From the NCBI GenBank assembly GCA_023433275.1, contig JAEZDN010000052.1, positions 109,744 through 173,743 on the forward strand: DNA of 64,000 nucleotides, read 5' to 3'. The notes below the pieces were generated by a model. The model was not told the origin of the DNA, ran no database searches, and saw nothing but the letters and a program-made list of their open reading frames with translations. A program made the position numbers and the translations under genes. The stretch comes from Verrucomicrobiota bacterium (GTDB taxonomy: Bacteria > Verrucomicrobiota > Verrucomicrobiia > Opitutales > Opitutaceae). This document shows, piece after piece, positions 17,657-25,818 of the stretch; position 1 is the stretch's first letter, and each line of letters begins with the position of its first letter.

Positions 17657-17702
17657 ACCCCATTGCCTGCCGCGTCACTCAAGGGCGGCCACCTCGACAA
17701 TG

Positions 17703-17726
17703 AAAAGGCCGGCCCGCGGGCCGGCC
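17703..17726 (-). terminator. Terminator of the pilM-Q operon
   Basis: A perfect 9-bp stem GGCCGGCCC/GGGCCGGCC with a GC loop at 17707-17726. On the minus strand it is followed by TTTT (17703-17706). It lies 25 bp after the secretin stop at 17751, so it ends the minus-strand pilus operon and may also face readthrough from the CPBP gene. Confidence 0.85.
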
Positions 17727-17750
17727 TCGATATTCATAAGGTATCGATGA

Positions 17751-19517
17751 TTACTTGCGATCGCTCAGCCCCACGGAGTCCAGGGCGGCGCCACTGAACA
17801 CATCGCTCGGCGCAGCGCCCTCGGCATTGACCGTCTTCGCCGTGATGAAGATCAACAAATTGGTGGTTTGGTCGTTGACGCTCTTGGAAGAGAACAAGCG
17901 ACCCAAGCCCGGGATGTCGCCCAGGACGGGAACCTTGCTGCCCCCGTGGTTCTTGTTTGAGGTCACCAAACCGCCGATACCGGCAGTATAACCGTCTTTC
18001 AGGGATACCTGCGTCCTCACCTTGCGCGTGGCGATGATCGGGATCGTGGCACCGCCGGCGCCGCCGAAGGTCGTCTCGCCATTCTGCTGGCTGACTTCGG
18101 GCTCAAGATTCAAGCGGATGACGCCCGCGCCGTTCACTTGCGGCGTCACCTTCATGATGATGCCGATCGGCTTGTATTGGAAACCGGACACCTCAAAGGT
18201 GCCCCGCTCGCTGTTGTAGGTGTAGCTGGGGATGGGGAATTCCGAACCGATATTCAGCACGGCCTCGGTGTTGTTAAGGGTCACAACCGTCGGGTTGGAA
18301 ACCACCTTCGTGTTATTCTGAGTCTTGAGGGCCGACACGATGATATTGAAGTCGGACGCTGAGAACACCGCGGAGGCCAGACGGGATGTCCCGCCGGTGG
18401 AGGTCAGCCCCATCAGCTGGTTGGCCGCCTCGGACATCGAGTTGGTCAACCCCGAACTGATCGTGTCGGTGATGGAGCTGTTGCTGCCACTCGTGGAACT
18501 AGACTGGGTAGTCGGAGCACTGTTAGTGGTCGTCGTGCTACTCGTGTTGGTAGGGACCGTGACCAGTGAGGTGGTTGTCGTTGGGTCGCCTGTGATCGGA
18601 TCGATCGTGGTCGTGCTTTGGGTGGTCAGCTGGCTGCCCGTGGTGGTCGTGCCAGAGGTGGTCGACGTGCCACCCGTGTTCGTGGTGCTCGTTACCCCAG
18701 TGGTGCCGGAGGTGGAATTGCCGGTGGAAGAATTGTTGCTGCCGGAATTCCGATTGATCGTCGCAGTAGAGCCCGTGCTGAACTCCTGACCCCGGGACCG
18801 GGTCCAAGCCTGGTTCATGCCGCTTGCCCCAAACTGCATGCCCTGAAGAGAGGCCCAGTTCACCCCGATATTGCGGACATCCCGATCGGTGACCTCCACG
18901 AACTGGGACTCGATCATCACTTGGGCCGTGGCCTTGTCGAGTTGCTCGATGATGGCCCGGATGCGACCCATGCGGGACGGACGCTCCGTGATGATCAGGG
19001 CGTTGCTGCGGGCATTGGTCTCGATCTTGCCGCCCGCGGCTCCGTCGATGAGTCCGGCGATCGTCGGACGAAGGTCATCGGCCTTCGCATTATTGATGAT
19101 AAAGACTTCCGTGGAGACGGGTTCCTGGAGGAGCAGGTCATTGCTGACGACCTTGATGATGTTGCCCTCCTCGATGTAGGTGTAACCCACCGGGGTTAGA
19201 ACCACGGTGAAGATCTGGCGCCAGCTCACGTCGCGCAGCTTGATCGAGGTCTTCCCGGTCAGCGTATCGGGCACCACGAGGTTCAACTCGAAGAGGTCGG
19301 CCACATTGCGGAGGATCGTCTTGATGTCCTCATCAGGAAAATCGACCGACAAGGTGTCGTGGTCGCGGCTGACTGAGCTCGCGGCCGGCTCCGAGCCCTC
19401 GACAGTGACGGTTGACTCGGCCGGGGTGGACGTTGCCGGGGGGGAGGCATCCTGGGCCAGGGCGGGCATGGTCAGTGCCGTGGCGAGGAGCGTGATCAGC
19501 ATGGTGCGTGTGCTCAT
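17751..19517 (-). CDS. pilQ: Secretin of the type IV pilus / type II secretion family (PilQ/GspD-like)
   Basis: 588 residues with a signal peptide (cleavage near ALA-QDA, about 21). It should form the outer-membrane gate through which pili pass. Order: an N0/STN-like domain (about 55-95), secretin-N repeats (about 135-195 and around 205-245), then the C-terminal secretin domain (about 385-575) with the family marks VGSEFPIP-like IGSEFPIPSYTY, VTPQVNGAGVIRLNLEPEVS and VPVLGDIPGLGRLF. A Ser/Thr/Asn/Gly-rich segment of about 105 residues (about 247-353) interrupts the region between the N domains and the secretin core. Last gene of pilM-N-O-P-Q, 9 bp after the pilP-like gene. Confidence 0.9.
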   Translation of the reverse strand: MSTRTMLITLLATALTMPALAQDASPPATSTPAESTVTVEGSEPAASSVSRDHDTLSVDFPDEDIKTILRNVADLFELNLVVPDTLTGKTSIKLRDVSWRQIFTVVLTPVGYTYIEEGNIIKVVSNDLLLQEPVSTEVFIINNAKADDLRPTIAGLIDGAAGGKIETNARSNALIITERPSRMGRIRAIIEQLDKATAQVMIESQFVEVTDRDVRNIGVNWASLQGMQFGASGMNQAWTRSRGQEFSTGSTATINRNSGSNNSSTGNSTSGTTGVTSTTNTGGTSTTSGTTTTGSQLTTQSTTTIDPITGDPTTTTSLVTVPTNTSSTTTTNSAPTTQSSSTSGSNSSITDTISSGLTNSMSEAANQLMGLTSTGGTSRLASAVFSASDFNIIVSALKTQNNTKVVSNPTVVTLNNTEAVLNIGSEFPIPSYTYNSERGTFEVSGFQYKPIGIIMKVTPQVNGAGVIRLNLEPEVSQQNGETTFGGAGGATIPIIATRKVRTQVSLKDGYTAGIGGLVTSNKNHGGSKVPVLGDIPGLGRLFSSKSVNDQTTNLLIFITAKTVNAEGAAPSDVFSGAALDSVGLSDRK

Positions 19518-19526
19518 AGTTCTTCC

Positions 19527-20036
19527 TTATTTGATGGGCCGGGTAAATTCCTCACGGTTCAGCCGGAGGGTAAAGTTGGTGCGATCGAGCGCGGACACCT
19601 CAAGGGTGTACTCCTTGCCTTCGTAGTTCACGGTCAACAGGCCGCCGGCTTTGACGCGCTTCTGGCCGAACACGAGCGTCGGCGTGCCACCGATCACGAA
19701 GTAACCGCTCGGCTTCAGGCTCGTTGCGATCGCTTGCAGGAGGTCACGATTGCTGCGGGGGCCGACGGGCGCCACCACCGCGGGGCTGGGTTCGCCGCTC
19801 CCAGCCGGGCCGGGCCCGCCCATGCGAACCTCATTGAAGGTCTCCGAGAAGAACGGATTGAACTTCGGGGAAGGCACCGGCTGCGGCGCAAAGAGATTGC
19901 GGGCTTGCTCCAAGGACTCGGCGCGCTTGGCCGGGGCAACGATCGCCTCGACCTGCGCGGATAGCGACGTGCCACCGCACGCGAGGAGGAGCAGCACGGC
20001 GAAAGCAGACGAAAATTGGAAGGGGCGCGGACTCAT
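19527..20036 (-). CDS. PilP-like periplasmic protein of the pilus alignment complex
   Basis: 169 residues with an N-terminal signal sequence (hydrophobic about 8-27, possible lipobox LLLLAC at 16-20 or signal-peptidase site at SLSAQ). A proline-rich linker is followed by a small C-terminal beta domain (about 95-169: GYFVIGGTPTLVFGQKRVKAGG ... YEGKEYTLEVSALDRTNFTLRLN), as in the PilP/GspC homology region that contacts the secretin. Assignment rests mainly on position between the PilO-like and secretin genes. Its start codon overlaps the pilO stop by 4 bp (ATGA). Confidence 0.65.
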   Translation of the reverse strand: MSPRPFQFSSAFAVLLLLACGGTSLSAQVEAIVAPAKRAESLEQARNLFAPQPVPSPKFNPFFSETFNEVRMGGPGPAGSGEPSPAVVAPVGPRSNRDLLQAIATSLKPSGYFVIGGTPTLVFGQKRVKAGGLLTVNYEGKEYTLEVSALDRTNFTLRLNREEFTRPIK

Positions 20037-20602
20037 GATTGGCCGAGCAGTTCGAGGTTAAGCGTGAGCATGACTTCCGGCTCCCCCAGCCCGGCGCCGG
20101 TCGGGCCGCCCGCCTGGCTGAAGTTGGACGAAGTAATGCGGCACAAGTGACGTCCATTCTGCAGATCTCCCAGGAAACTCACCAGCTGCGCATAGGAGCC
20201 CTGCAGGGTCAGGCTGAACGGAACGGGCGTATAAATGGTTTTGGGGCCGCGCCGCACCGGCAGGTTGTTTTGGCGGACGTCGATTAACTTCACGCCGTGA
20301 TCGGCCTCGAGTTTGTAGAAATACTGCAGGTTGACCGCCAGCTGGTCCGCGCGCACCAGACGGGCTTCGAGCTCTTTGGACAGCTCGCGAATTTCCGCGA
20401 CCTGTTCCGCCAACCCTGGCGAAGCCTTCACGTTGTTGACCATCTTTGCCGCCTCGTGGGCCTTGGCGTCATACTCCGCCTGGCTGGCGGCAATGGCATC
20501 GCCCCGGTAATAAAGCGTGCCGGCGCAGCCCAGGATAATCACCAGGCACACCGCGCTGATGGGGTGTTTCTTGAGCAGAGTGACAAGGTCGGCGGCGGTC
20601 AT
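20033..20602 (-). CDS. PilO-like pilus inner-membrane protein
   Basis: 189 residues: a short cytoplasmic stretch, one membrane helix (about 14-32), a coiled-coil (about 35-90), and a ferredoxin-like periplasmic domain (about 95-189) containing FSLTLQGSYAQLVSFLGDLQN, the usual PilO/GspM pattern of a strand followed by a helix. It forms the inner-membrane platform with PilN and links it to PilP. Encoded between the pilN-like gene (13 bp upstream) and the pilP-like gene (4-bp overlap). Confidence 0.8.
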   Translation of the reverse strand: MTAADLVTLLKKHPISAVCLVIILGCAGTLYYRGDAIAASQAEYDAKAHEAAKMVNNVKASPGLAEQVAEIRELSKELEARLVRADQLAVNLQYFYKLEADHGVKLIDVRQNNLPVRRGPKTIYTPVPFSLTLQGSYAQLVSFLGDLQNGRHLCRITSSNFSQAGGPTGAGLGEPEVMLTLNLELLGQS

Positions 20603-20615
20603 GGGTGGAATGCGC

Positions 20616-21257
20616 TTATTTGGCGCCGGGGACTTTCACCGTGAGCAGGATTTCGAAGGCGAGGAATCCGCCGCTGGCATCGCGGTTGATCTTGTTCAAA
20701 GTGATATTGGAAAACACCTCCGCCAGGCGGGGATGAGCGCGAAGGGTATCCACGTATTGCGACGCAACGCCACTGGCTTGGTCAGGACTCCCGGCGACAC
20801 GACCACGCAGTTGATAAACGGTGGGCGTCTTGGGGTTGTCACCAAGGACGCGGGTGTCGAGAAAGTCGATCAGCACCTCGCGCGGCATCGTCTCCCCGAT
20901 GATCGCGGAATATTCCAAGGGGGAGATTGGGACCCGCATGAAGGCGGCCGCCTCGGCGATCTTCTTGGTTTCGTCACTGAATTGCTTCGATAACCGCGTC
21001 GCCTCCGCGTTGGGTCGCTTATTGGCCTCGATCTCCGCCTCCGCGGTCGCGATCTGCTCGCGAATGGCGTGATTGGTATATTCCTTGTTGCCCACCCACA
21101 GCAACATGCCGACTGCGACGGCGACCGCCGCCGTATTGATGAAGAAGGCAGTGCGAACGACCTTCGTGTCCGGCAACCGGTCGAAGTTGCGGAAATTCGC
21201 ATGCCAGCGCGGTGCCGCCACCGGCTGCGCGTCACTTTTTCTCTTCAGGGACAGCAT
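20616..21257 (-). CDS. PilN-like pilus inner-membrane protein
   Basis: 213 residues: a basic cytoplasmic N terminus of about 35 residues, one membrane helix (about 38-58), a coiled-coil stretch (about 60-105) and a periplasmic domain with YQLRGRVAGSPDQASGVASQYVDTLR. The N-terminal tail, which in PilN binds PilM, contains FRNFDRLPD rather than the classical NLLP motif. Its start lies inside the 3' end of the pilM-like gene (26-bp overlap), so translation is coupled. Assigned from topology and gene order. Confidence 0.75.
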   Translation of the reverse strand: MLSLKRKSDAQPVAAPRWHANFRNFDRLPDTKVVRTAFFINTAAVAVAVGMLLWVGNKEYTNHAIREQIATAEAEIEANKRPNAEATRLSKQFSDETKKIAEAAAFMRVPISPLEYSAIIGETMPREVLIDFLDTRVLGDNPKTPTVYQLRGRVAGSPDQASGVASQYVDTLRAHPRLAEVFSNITLNKINRDASGGFLAFEILLTVKVPGAK

Positions 21258-22272
21258 TTTGGTGCGAGGCTAGCAGGGAAAACAGGCCAAACCATTTCTC
21301 CTCGGGCTGGGTCAGGGCCACGTCCGGCGCCAGCTTGATGTTGAGGGACTCTATCCAGGGAACCATCTCCAGTTTGATCAACGGCACTCCCAGCGCGCCG
21401 CCCATCGTGGTTCCGAGCCAAGCCAGACTGGAGGGCAACTGCGTGCAGAATAGACTGCCGATCGACTGCCCCGTCTGCACCTCATAGAAACCGATGGAGG
21501 ACTGTAGCTCTTTCAGGAGCTTCTTCACCAAGGTTCCACCCATGCTGGTGAAGTCGAATGTATTGGAGTAAAAGAGTTTCTTCGCCGACTCCTCGTCCTT
21601 GAGCCCAAGCTCCTTCTGCACCACGGGAATCATGGCCGAAATACCGCTCGGGATCGGCCGAGAAATATCGACGCCTTCAGCACTGACGATAAAGCTGTGC
21701 GTCATGTCGCCGCCGATCTCCAAAATCAAGACGGGCGACTTGATCTGTTTGAACTGCAGATAATTCACCACGCCACCCAGCGTGGCCAGCGTTCCCAGTT
21801 CGAGGCGTTCCGGGTAAATGCCTTGCTCCAACAAACGGTCCTGAATCGCAATGACTTCATCTGCAGGCAGCCCGCAAAAAAGCGCCTCCTTCTGCGTGCC
21901 TTTGGCCTGATCGTATTCAGTCCCGTCCGAGGGGTTCAGTAGGCGCAGCGCGTACTTGTCGGCTTCAATTCTGAACTGCTGGCTGTAAATTTCCGCCAGA
22001 TAAGCCGGATCCTTGACCCGCTTAAGATCCATCGTGTGCCGACGCACGAGACGCTTCGAAGGATAAACTCCGCAGGTGGCGTGCACATAGCCGCTCCCGC
22101 CTCTTCCTTGCGCCGCCGCCGTCCAAGCCAGGATCCCTTCCTGGTCGCTTGAGGGGAGCTCATGGAGTTCTTCGACCACAAATGGCGCGTCGAAACCTGA
22201 CAGCCGAGCCAGCAAGGTCGTATGCTCGCCTATTTCGACGCAAAATCCTTTGGATTTTTTTGCGAACAACAT
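21232..22272 (-). CDS. pilM: PilM-like actin-fold ATPase of the pilus assembly platform
   Basis: 346 residues from the ATG at 22270-22272 (MLFAKKSKGF). PilM is a cytoplasmic actin-like protein that docks on PilN. The phosphate-binding loops of the actin/FtsA fold are recognisable: FCVEIGEHTTLLARL at the N terminus and VLILEIGGDMTHSFIV in the middle (about 177-192). It lacks the clear D-x-G-T-x-T of some PilM proteins, so nucleotide hydrolysis may be weak or absent. First gene of a five-gene operon; its leader (22273-22470) contains inverted repeats that can fold in two exclusive ways. Confidence 0.8.
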   Translation of the reverse strand: MLFAKKSKGFCVEIGEHTTLLARLSGFDAPFVVEELHELPSSDQEGILAWTAAAQGRGGSGYVHATCGVYPSKRLVRRHTMDLKRVKDPAYLAEIYSQQFRIEADKYALRLLNPSDGTEYDQAKGTQKEALFCGLPADEVIAIQDRLLEQGIYPERLELGTLATLGGVVNYLQFKQIKSPVLILEIGGDMTHSFIVSAEGVDISRPIPSGISAMIPVVQKELGLKDEESAKKLFYSNTFDFTSMGGTLVKKLLKELQSSIGFYEVQTGQSIGSLFCTQLPSSLAWLGTTMGGALGVPLIKLEMVPWIESLNIKLAPDVALTQPEEKWFGLFSLLASHQNAVPEEKK

Positions 22273-22302
22273 GCAGGTGCCGGGATGGGAAAGCTGGTGT
22301 GT

Positions 22303-22348
22303 GGGTCTCGGGAACGCGGGACGTTCTCTGTTGAAAAAGACCCGCGTT
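22303..22348 (-). promoter_or_regulatory. Leader of the pilus operon with mutually exclusive stem-loops
   Basis: In the minus-strand transcript, 31-76 nt before the pilM start, AACGCGGG (22348-22341) can pair with CCCGCGTT (22320-22313), an 8-bp stem. Alternatively GGGTCT (22343-22338) can pair with AGACCC (22308-22303). Both use the same GGG at 22341-22343, so only one stem can form at a time. This is the layout of an attenuator or protein-responsive leader, but no known riboswitch is recognised. Low confidence in function, high in the pairing. Confidence 0.4.
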
Positions 22349-22473
22349 TTAGGAGATGCTTGGATATGGGGCACTTACCTACCTGACAAGTGGAAAACCA
22401 TTACACGTCCGGGGTGTCTTAGCAGTTTCCCTAATGTTTTACCCCTAGTAGGGACATAAGGAACTAAAAATGT

Positions 22474-22504
22474 AAAAACCCGCCCACGAAGGGGGCGGGT
22501 TTTT
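22474..22504. terminator. Bidirectional terminator after the bS22-like gene
   Basis: AAAAACCCGCCC (22474-22485) pairs with GGGCGGGTTTTT (22493-22504); A and T tracts on both sides make it effective in either direction. It lies 25 bp after the stop of the small ribosomal-type gene on the minus strand and upstream of the pilM leader, separating the two transcription units. Confidence 0.93.
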
Positions 22505-22528
22505 CACAAATCTAATGCGCTGAGGCGC

Positions 22529-22630
22529 TTACTTCTGCCACGTGCGCTTCTTGTGGCGGTTCGCCTTGAGGCGCTTCCGGCGTTTGTGCTTCGACATTTT
22601 CAGACGACGTTTCTTCTTAAGGTTGCCCAT
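22529..22630 (-). CDS. bS22/COX24-like tiny basic ribosome-associated protein (AURKAIP1/COX24 domain)
   Basis: 33 residues, MGNLKKKRRLKMSKHKRRKR then LKANRHKKRTWQK, about half Lys/Arg. It matches the AURKAIP1/COX24 pattern (KKKRRxKMxKHKxRKRxK) found in mitochondrial mS38 and in the mycobacterial small-subunit protein bS22, which sit at the decoding-centre helix of 16S rRNA. The ATG at 22628-22630 is chosen because the match begins exactly there; a longer in-frame start at 22723 adds non-family sequence. A strong terminator follows. The gene is easily missed by automatic callers. Confidence 0.85.
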   Translation of the reverse strand: MGNLKKKRRLKMSKHKRRKRLKANRHKKRTWQK

Positions 22631-22689
22631 GGTGAGAGTGTTTGAACGGGCAACGTGCGAGCGCGCATTCGTCGTGTCGAGCCCGAATT

Positions 22690-25600
22690 TTACCCGGGAA
22701 TTTCCACCATTATGCTCTGACAAATCCGGGTGAACACCAGTTCTCCCCGCACAGCGCGGACAGGCAGGCCGGCGAGCTTTGCCACTGCTTCACGGTAGAG
22801 TGACAGCTGCCCCGCGTGCTTGCGCGCCGTCTCAACCAGGCCACCGGTCACCATATCGGTTTTGAAATCAAAGATCGTCGCTGCGATCGGTTGCCCGGTT
22901 TCATCGTAAGACAATATCACGCGGTCAAAGACTCCCGTAATCCAGACGCCATCAACCACGATTTCGAACGCACGTTCGCGCCAAAGATCCACGCGCGGCG
23001 CCACGGGTTTTGTCCATACCGCCGCCAGCTGGGAAGCCTCCACGCAGGCCGCCGCCTCCGCTCCCGCCGCTCCCGTCTCCCGCCACCGCGCTATCATCCG
23101 CTGGGTATCCTCACCTCCCGCCCACTCGATTTCGGAAAGGAATTGATGAACCAACCGGCCGAACTCGACGGCCCCGCCGCCTGCCTCGAACGCAAACAAC
23201 CTCGCGCCCGACACCTCGCCCAACTTCAACTCGGAGGGCGTACGCGCCGGCCGCCGCGTAACTCCCGGAGACGTCGTCATCGCAATTCCCTCCTCAACTA
23301 CGTTCGCCGCCGTCGTCGACCCGATTGATTCATACCAGCGCTCTTCACCCGCCGACCATTCCTCACCGAGGGTCTCCTGCAACAATCGCGCAAAATTATG
23401 CGACTGCGACGTCCCGACCGGCTCGGTGACGACGTACATCGCGCGCTTTGCCCGGGTCATCGCCACGTAGAGCAAAGCGAGTTCCTCATAACATGCCTCC
23501 GCCTCCGCGGCGGACACATAACCCGCGAGGACTTCGTCCTGCGCGAAAAAAGTCTCCGGCGGGAGGTCGAAAACCCATTCGACGGTCCGGTCGCGCGCGC
23601 GCTGGACACCCAGTCCACGCCGCCGCGCTGCGAGCCTTGTTCCCTCCAGGTCCGGCAACACCACCAGGTCAAAGCCCAGGCCCTTGGCCTTGTGCACCGT
23701 CATCACGCGCACCACCGCCCCACCCTCGGCATCGCGCACGGTGTGTCTTTCCGCGAAAAGCACGAATTCCGCCACATCGCGGCTGCCCGTCTCATCGAAG
23801 AGGCGCGCCGCGTGCGAAAACTGCCGGCCCCGCTCGCGGCTGAACCGGTCATCCTCCGCGAGAAACGGGATCAACCGATCAACCCAGCCTTCCACCGTCC
23901 GCTCATACCCCACCTCATGGATCTCACCCAGCACCCGCATCGTCAGGGCATCCGCGTCCGTGCATTGCTCCTGGATCAGGATGTCACGCAAGGGTGTCAT
24001 GCCGACATGTTCCCACGCCGCCCGGTCGCCGGGGTGGGCCGCCGCGCGAAACAGGGCGAGCAGCGCACACGTGAGCGGATTGTCCGTGCCGATGTGCAGG
24101 TCCGATTCGGCGATGGCGGGCAACCCACCCTCGCGGCGCAGGAAATCCGCCAGCTCCGCCGCCGTGCTGTTCTTTTGGACCAGCACCGCCACGGTCAACC
24201 CGCGATCCAGCGCGCGTGTTTCGGCGATGATTCGCAAGGTTTCCGCGAACCTCCCGTCCCGATCCTCCGCGTGGAGCAGCGTCGCATAGCCACCTAGCTC
24301 CGGCTTGGCGCTTTCATGATCCCGCCACTCCCTCGCCCAGCGCGTCGCCGCATCCCCCGGGAACAGCCGGGCCAGCGCCGCTGTGTCGCCCAACACCCGG
24401 TTCACCATCGCAATCACCGGTGGAACCGACCGCCAGGAGCGATCCAGTCGCTCCTCGACAATCATCCCCGGGTTGGCGCCGTTGTAGTGGTCGAAGATTT
24501 CACGGAACAAGCGCGAGTCCCCCTCGCGCCAGGCGTAGATCGCCTGCTTGACGTCGCCCACGTAGAAAAAGCTGCGGCCTGCCGCCGGGTCCTGCACCGC
24601 TTCGTCGATCAGGTTGCGCAACACGCTCCACTGGCCAAAACTGGTGTCCTGGAATTCGTCGAGCAGCCAATGGTCGATCTGCGCATCCAACCGCCAGTCG
24701 ATGAAGAGCCTCGCCTCGGCCGCCGCTTCGCGCGTGAGCAGCCGCGCCCCATCAGGGCTGTCGGGCCGCAACAACCGCTGCACGTCGGCAAAAGTCAGCC
24801 GTCCCGCCCGCCGGACCACGCTATCATATACCTCCTCATAGCCACGCAACACGGCAAACACCCCTTGGGTGATCTCCAGCCGCCGGGCGAGTTCGGCGCC
24901 GACGATTCCACTGACCAGGCTTCCCAGCGCCCGCCCCGCGGCGGCGGGGAGCGGAACTTTCTTTCGCTCCACCATGATCTCCGACAGCGCGGGCCACGCT
25001 TTGAATGCATTCTCCACCACGTAGGCCACCGGCTTCGGCAAGGGCGCCCCGGGCGACCACCCGGCCAGCATGGAGAAAAAATCCTCCCACCGCGTCCGCT
25101 GCTTGTCCGTGAAGGTCGACCAAGGCAGGGCGGCCGCAAGATCCTGGGCGGCCGCATCCCGTTTTGATTTCTCCGCCACCGCCAACCAAGTGCTGCCCCC
25201 CGGCCAGATTCGTTCTGCCCGCCCCCAGCCTTCCGCCTGGGGCGCCGCGTGGAAGACTTCCGCGTGCTCGTCGAGAAAAGCGTCCAGCCGCATTCCGAGT
25301 TGCTTCTCCTCGGCACCAAACGTCGCACGCTTGAATGCCTCGATGAAATCCTGGCGAGCCCCGCCGCTCGCGGCATGGGCGAACATCCGCCGCAGCACCC
25401 GCCGCCGCTCCAACCGCGCCCCGTGTTCCTGCAACACCTCGAAGTCACCCGCCAGCCCGAGCTCCAGCGGAAACGCGCGCAGGATGCGCGCGAAAAAACT
25501 GTCGAGCGTGCCCAGGTTCAGGCGATGCATGGCGGCTGTCATCGATCGCAGCAGCCCGAGAAAGTCGCGCGCGCGCAGGTCGGGCCGCTGGATCTCCGCG

Positions 25601-25818
25601 GCCAGGTGCCGCGCCTCGCTCTCGCTGGCGGCCGCGCGCGCAAGCTTCTTGAGGATCTCGTCGAAAAATTCCCCGGCGGCCTTGCGGGTGAAAGTCAGCG
25701 CGGCAATCCGCTCCGGCCTGGCGCCGTGCGCCAGCAACCGCACAAACCGGTTGGTGAGCGCGTACGTTTTTCCCGATCCTGCGGATGCCAGGATCATCAC
25801 ATGCCCGATGTTGCTCAT
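22690..25818 (-). CDS. addA: ATP-dependent helicase/nuclease subunit A (AddA-like, UvrD/RecB family)
   Basis: 1042 residues. Superfamily 1 helicase with a C-terminal RecB-type nuclease, acting with AddB to resect double-strand breaks. Helicase motifs: I ASAGSGKT (11-18), Ia AALTFTRKAAGE, II LLDEFQDT, III VGDVKQAIYAWREGD, IV RSWRSVPPV, V VMTVHKAKGLGFDLVVLPD, VI LLYVAMTRAKR. The nuclease domain ends with FDRV and IFDFKTD, the D and D-x-K of the PD-(D/E)XK site, followed by QLSLYREA. Its ATG overlaps the addB stop by 4 bases, so the two are translated together. Confidence 0.9.
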   Translation of the reverse strand: MSNIGHVMILASAGSGKTYALTNRFVRLLAHGARPERIAALTFTRKAAGEFFDEILKKLARAAASESEARHLAAEIQRPDLRARDFLGLLRSMTAAMHRLNLGTLDSFFARILRAFPLELGLAGDFEVLQEHGARLERRRVLRRMFAHAASGGARQDFIEAFKRATFGAEEKQLGMRLDAFLDEHAEVFHAAPQAEGWGRAERIWPGGSTWLAVAEKSKRDAAAQDLAAALPWSTFTDKQRTRWEDFFSMLAGWSPGAPLPKPVAYVVENAFKAWPALSEIMVERKKVPLPAAAGRALGSLVSGIVGAELARRLEITQGVFAVLRGYEEVYDSVVRRAGRLTFADVQRLLRPDSPDGARLLTREAAAEARLFIDWRLDAQIDHWLLDEFQDTSFGQWSVLRNLIDEAVQDPAAGRSFFYVGDVKQAIYAWREGDSRLFREIFDHYNGANPGMIVEERLDRSWRSVPPVIAMVNRVLGDTAALARLFPGDAATRWAREWRDHESAKPELGGYATLLHAEDRDGRFAETLRIIAETRALDRGLTVAVLVQKNSTAAELADFLRREGGLPAIAESDLHIGTDNPLTCALLALFRAAAHPGDRAAWEHVGMTPLRDILIQEQCTDADALTMRVLGEIHEVGYERTVEGWVDRLIPFLAEDDRFSRERGRQFSHAARLFDETGSRDVAEFVLFAERHTVRDAEGGAVVRVMTVHKAKGLGFDLVVLPDLEGTRLAARRRGLGVQRARDRTVEWVFDLPPETFFAQDEVLAGYVSAAEAEACYEELALLYVAMTRAKRAMYVVTEPVGTSQSHNFARLLQETLGEEWSAGEERWYESIGSTTAANVVEEGIAMTTSPGVTRRPARTPSELKLGEVSGARLFAFEAGGGAVEFGRLVHQFLSEIEWAGGEDTQRMIARWRETGAAGAEAAACVEASQLAAVWTKPVAPRVDLWRERAFEIVVDGVWITGVFDRVILSYDETGQPIAATIFDFKTDMVTGGLVETARKHAGQLSLYREAVAKLAGLPVRAVRGELVFTRICQSIMVEIPG

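Noticed and set aside
18400..18790. Repetitive ACC/GTC-rich stretch as a CRISPR-like or minisatellite array
   Set aside because: No spacer-repeat periodicity is present; the repetition follows from Thr/Ser/Asn codons of the low-complexity insert in the secretin.
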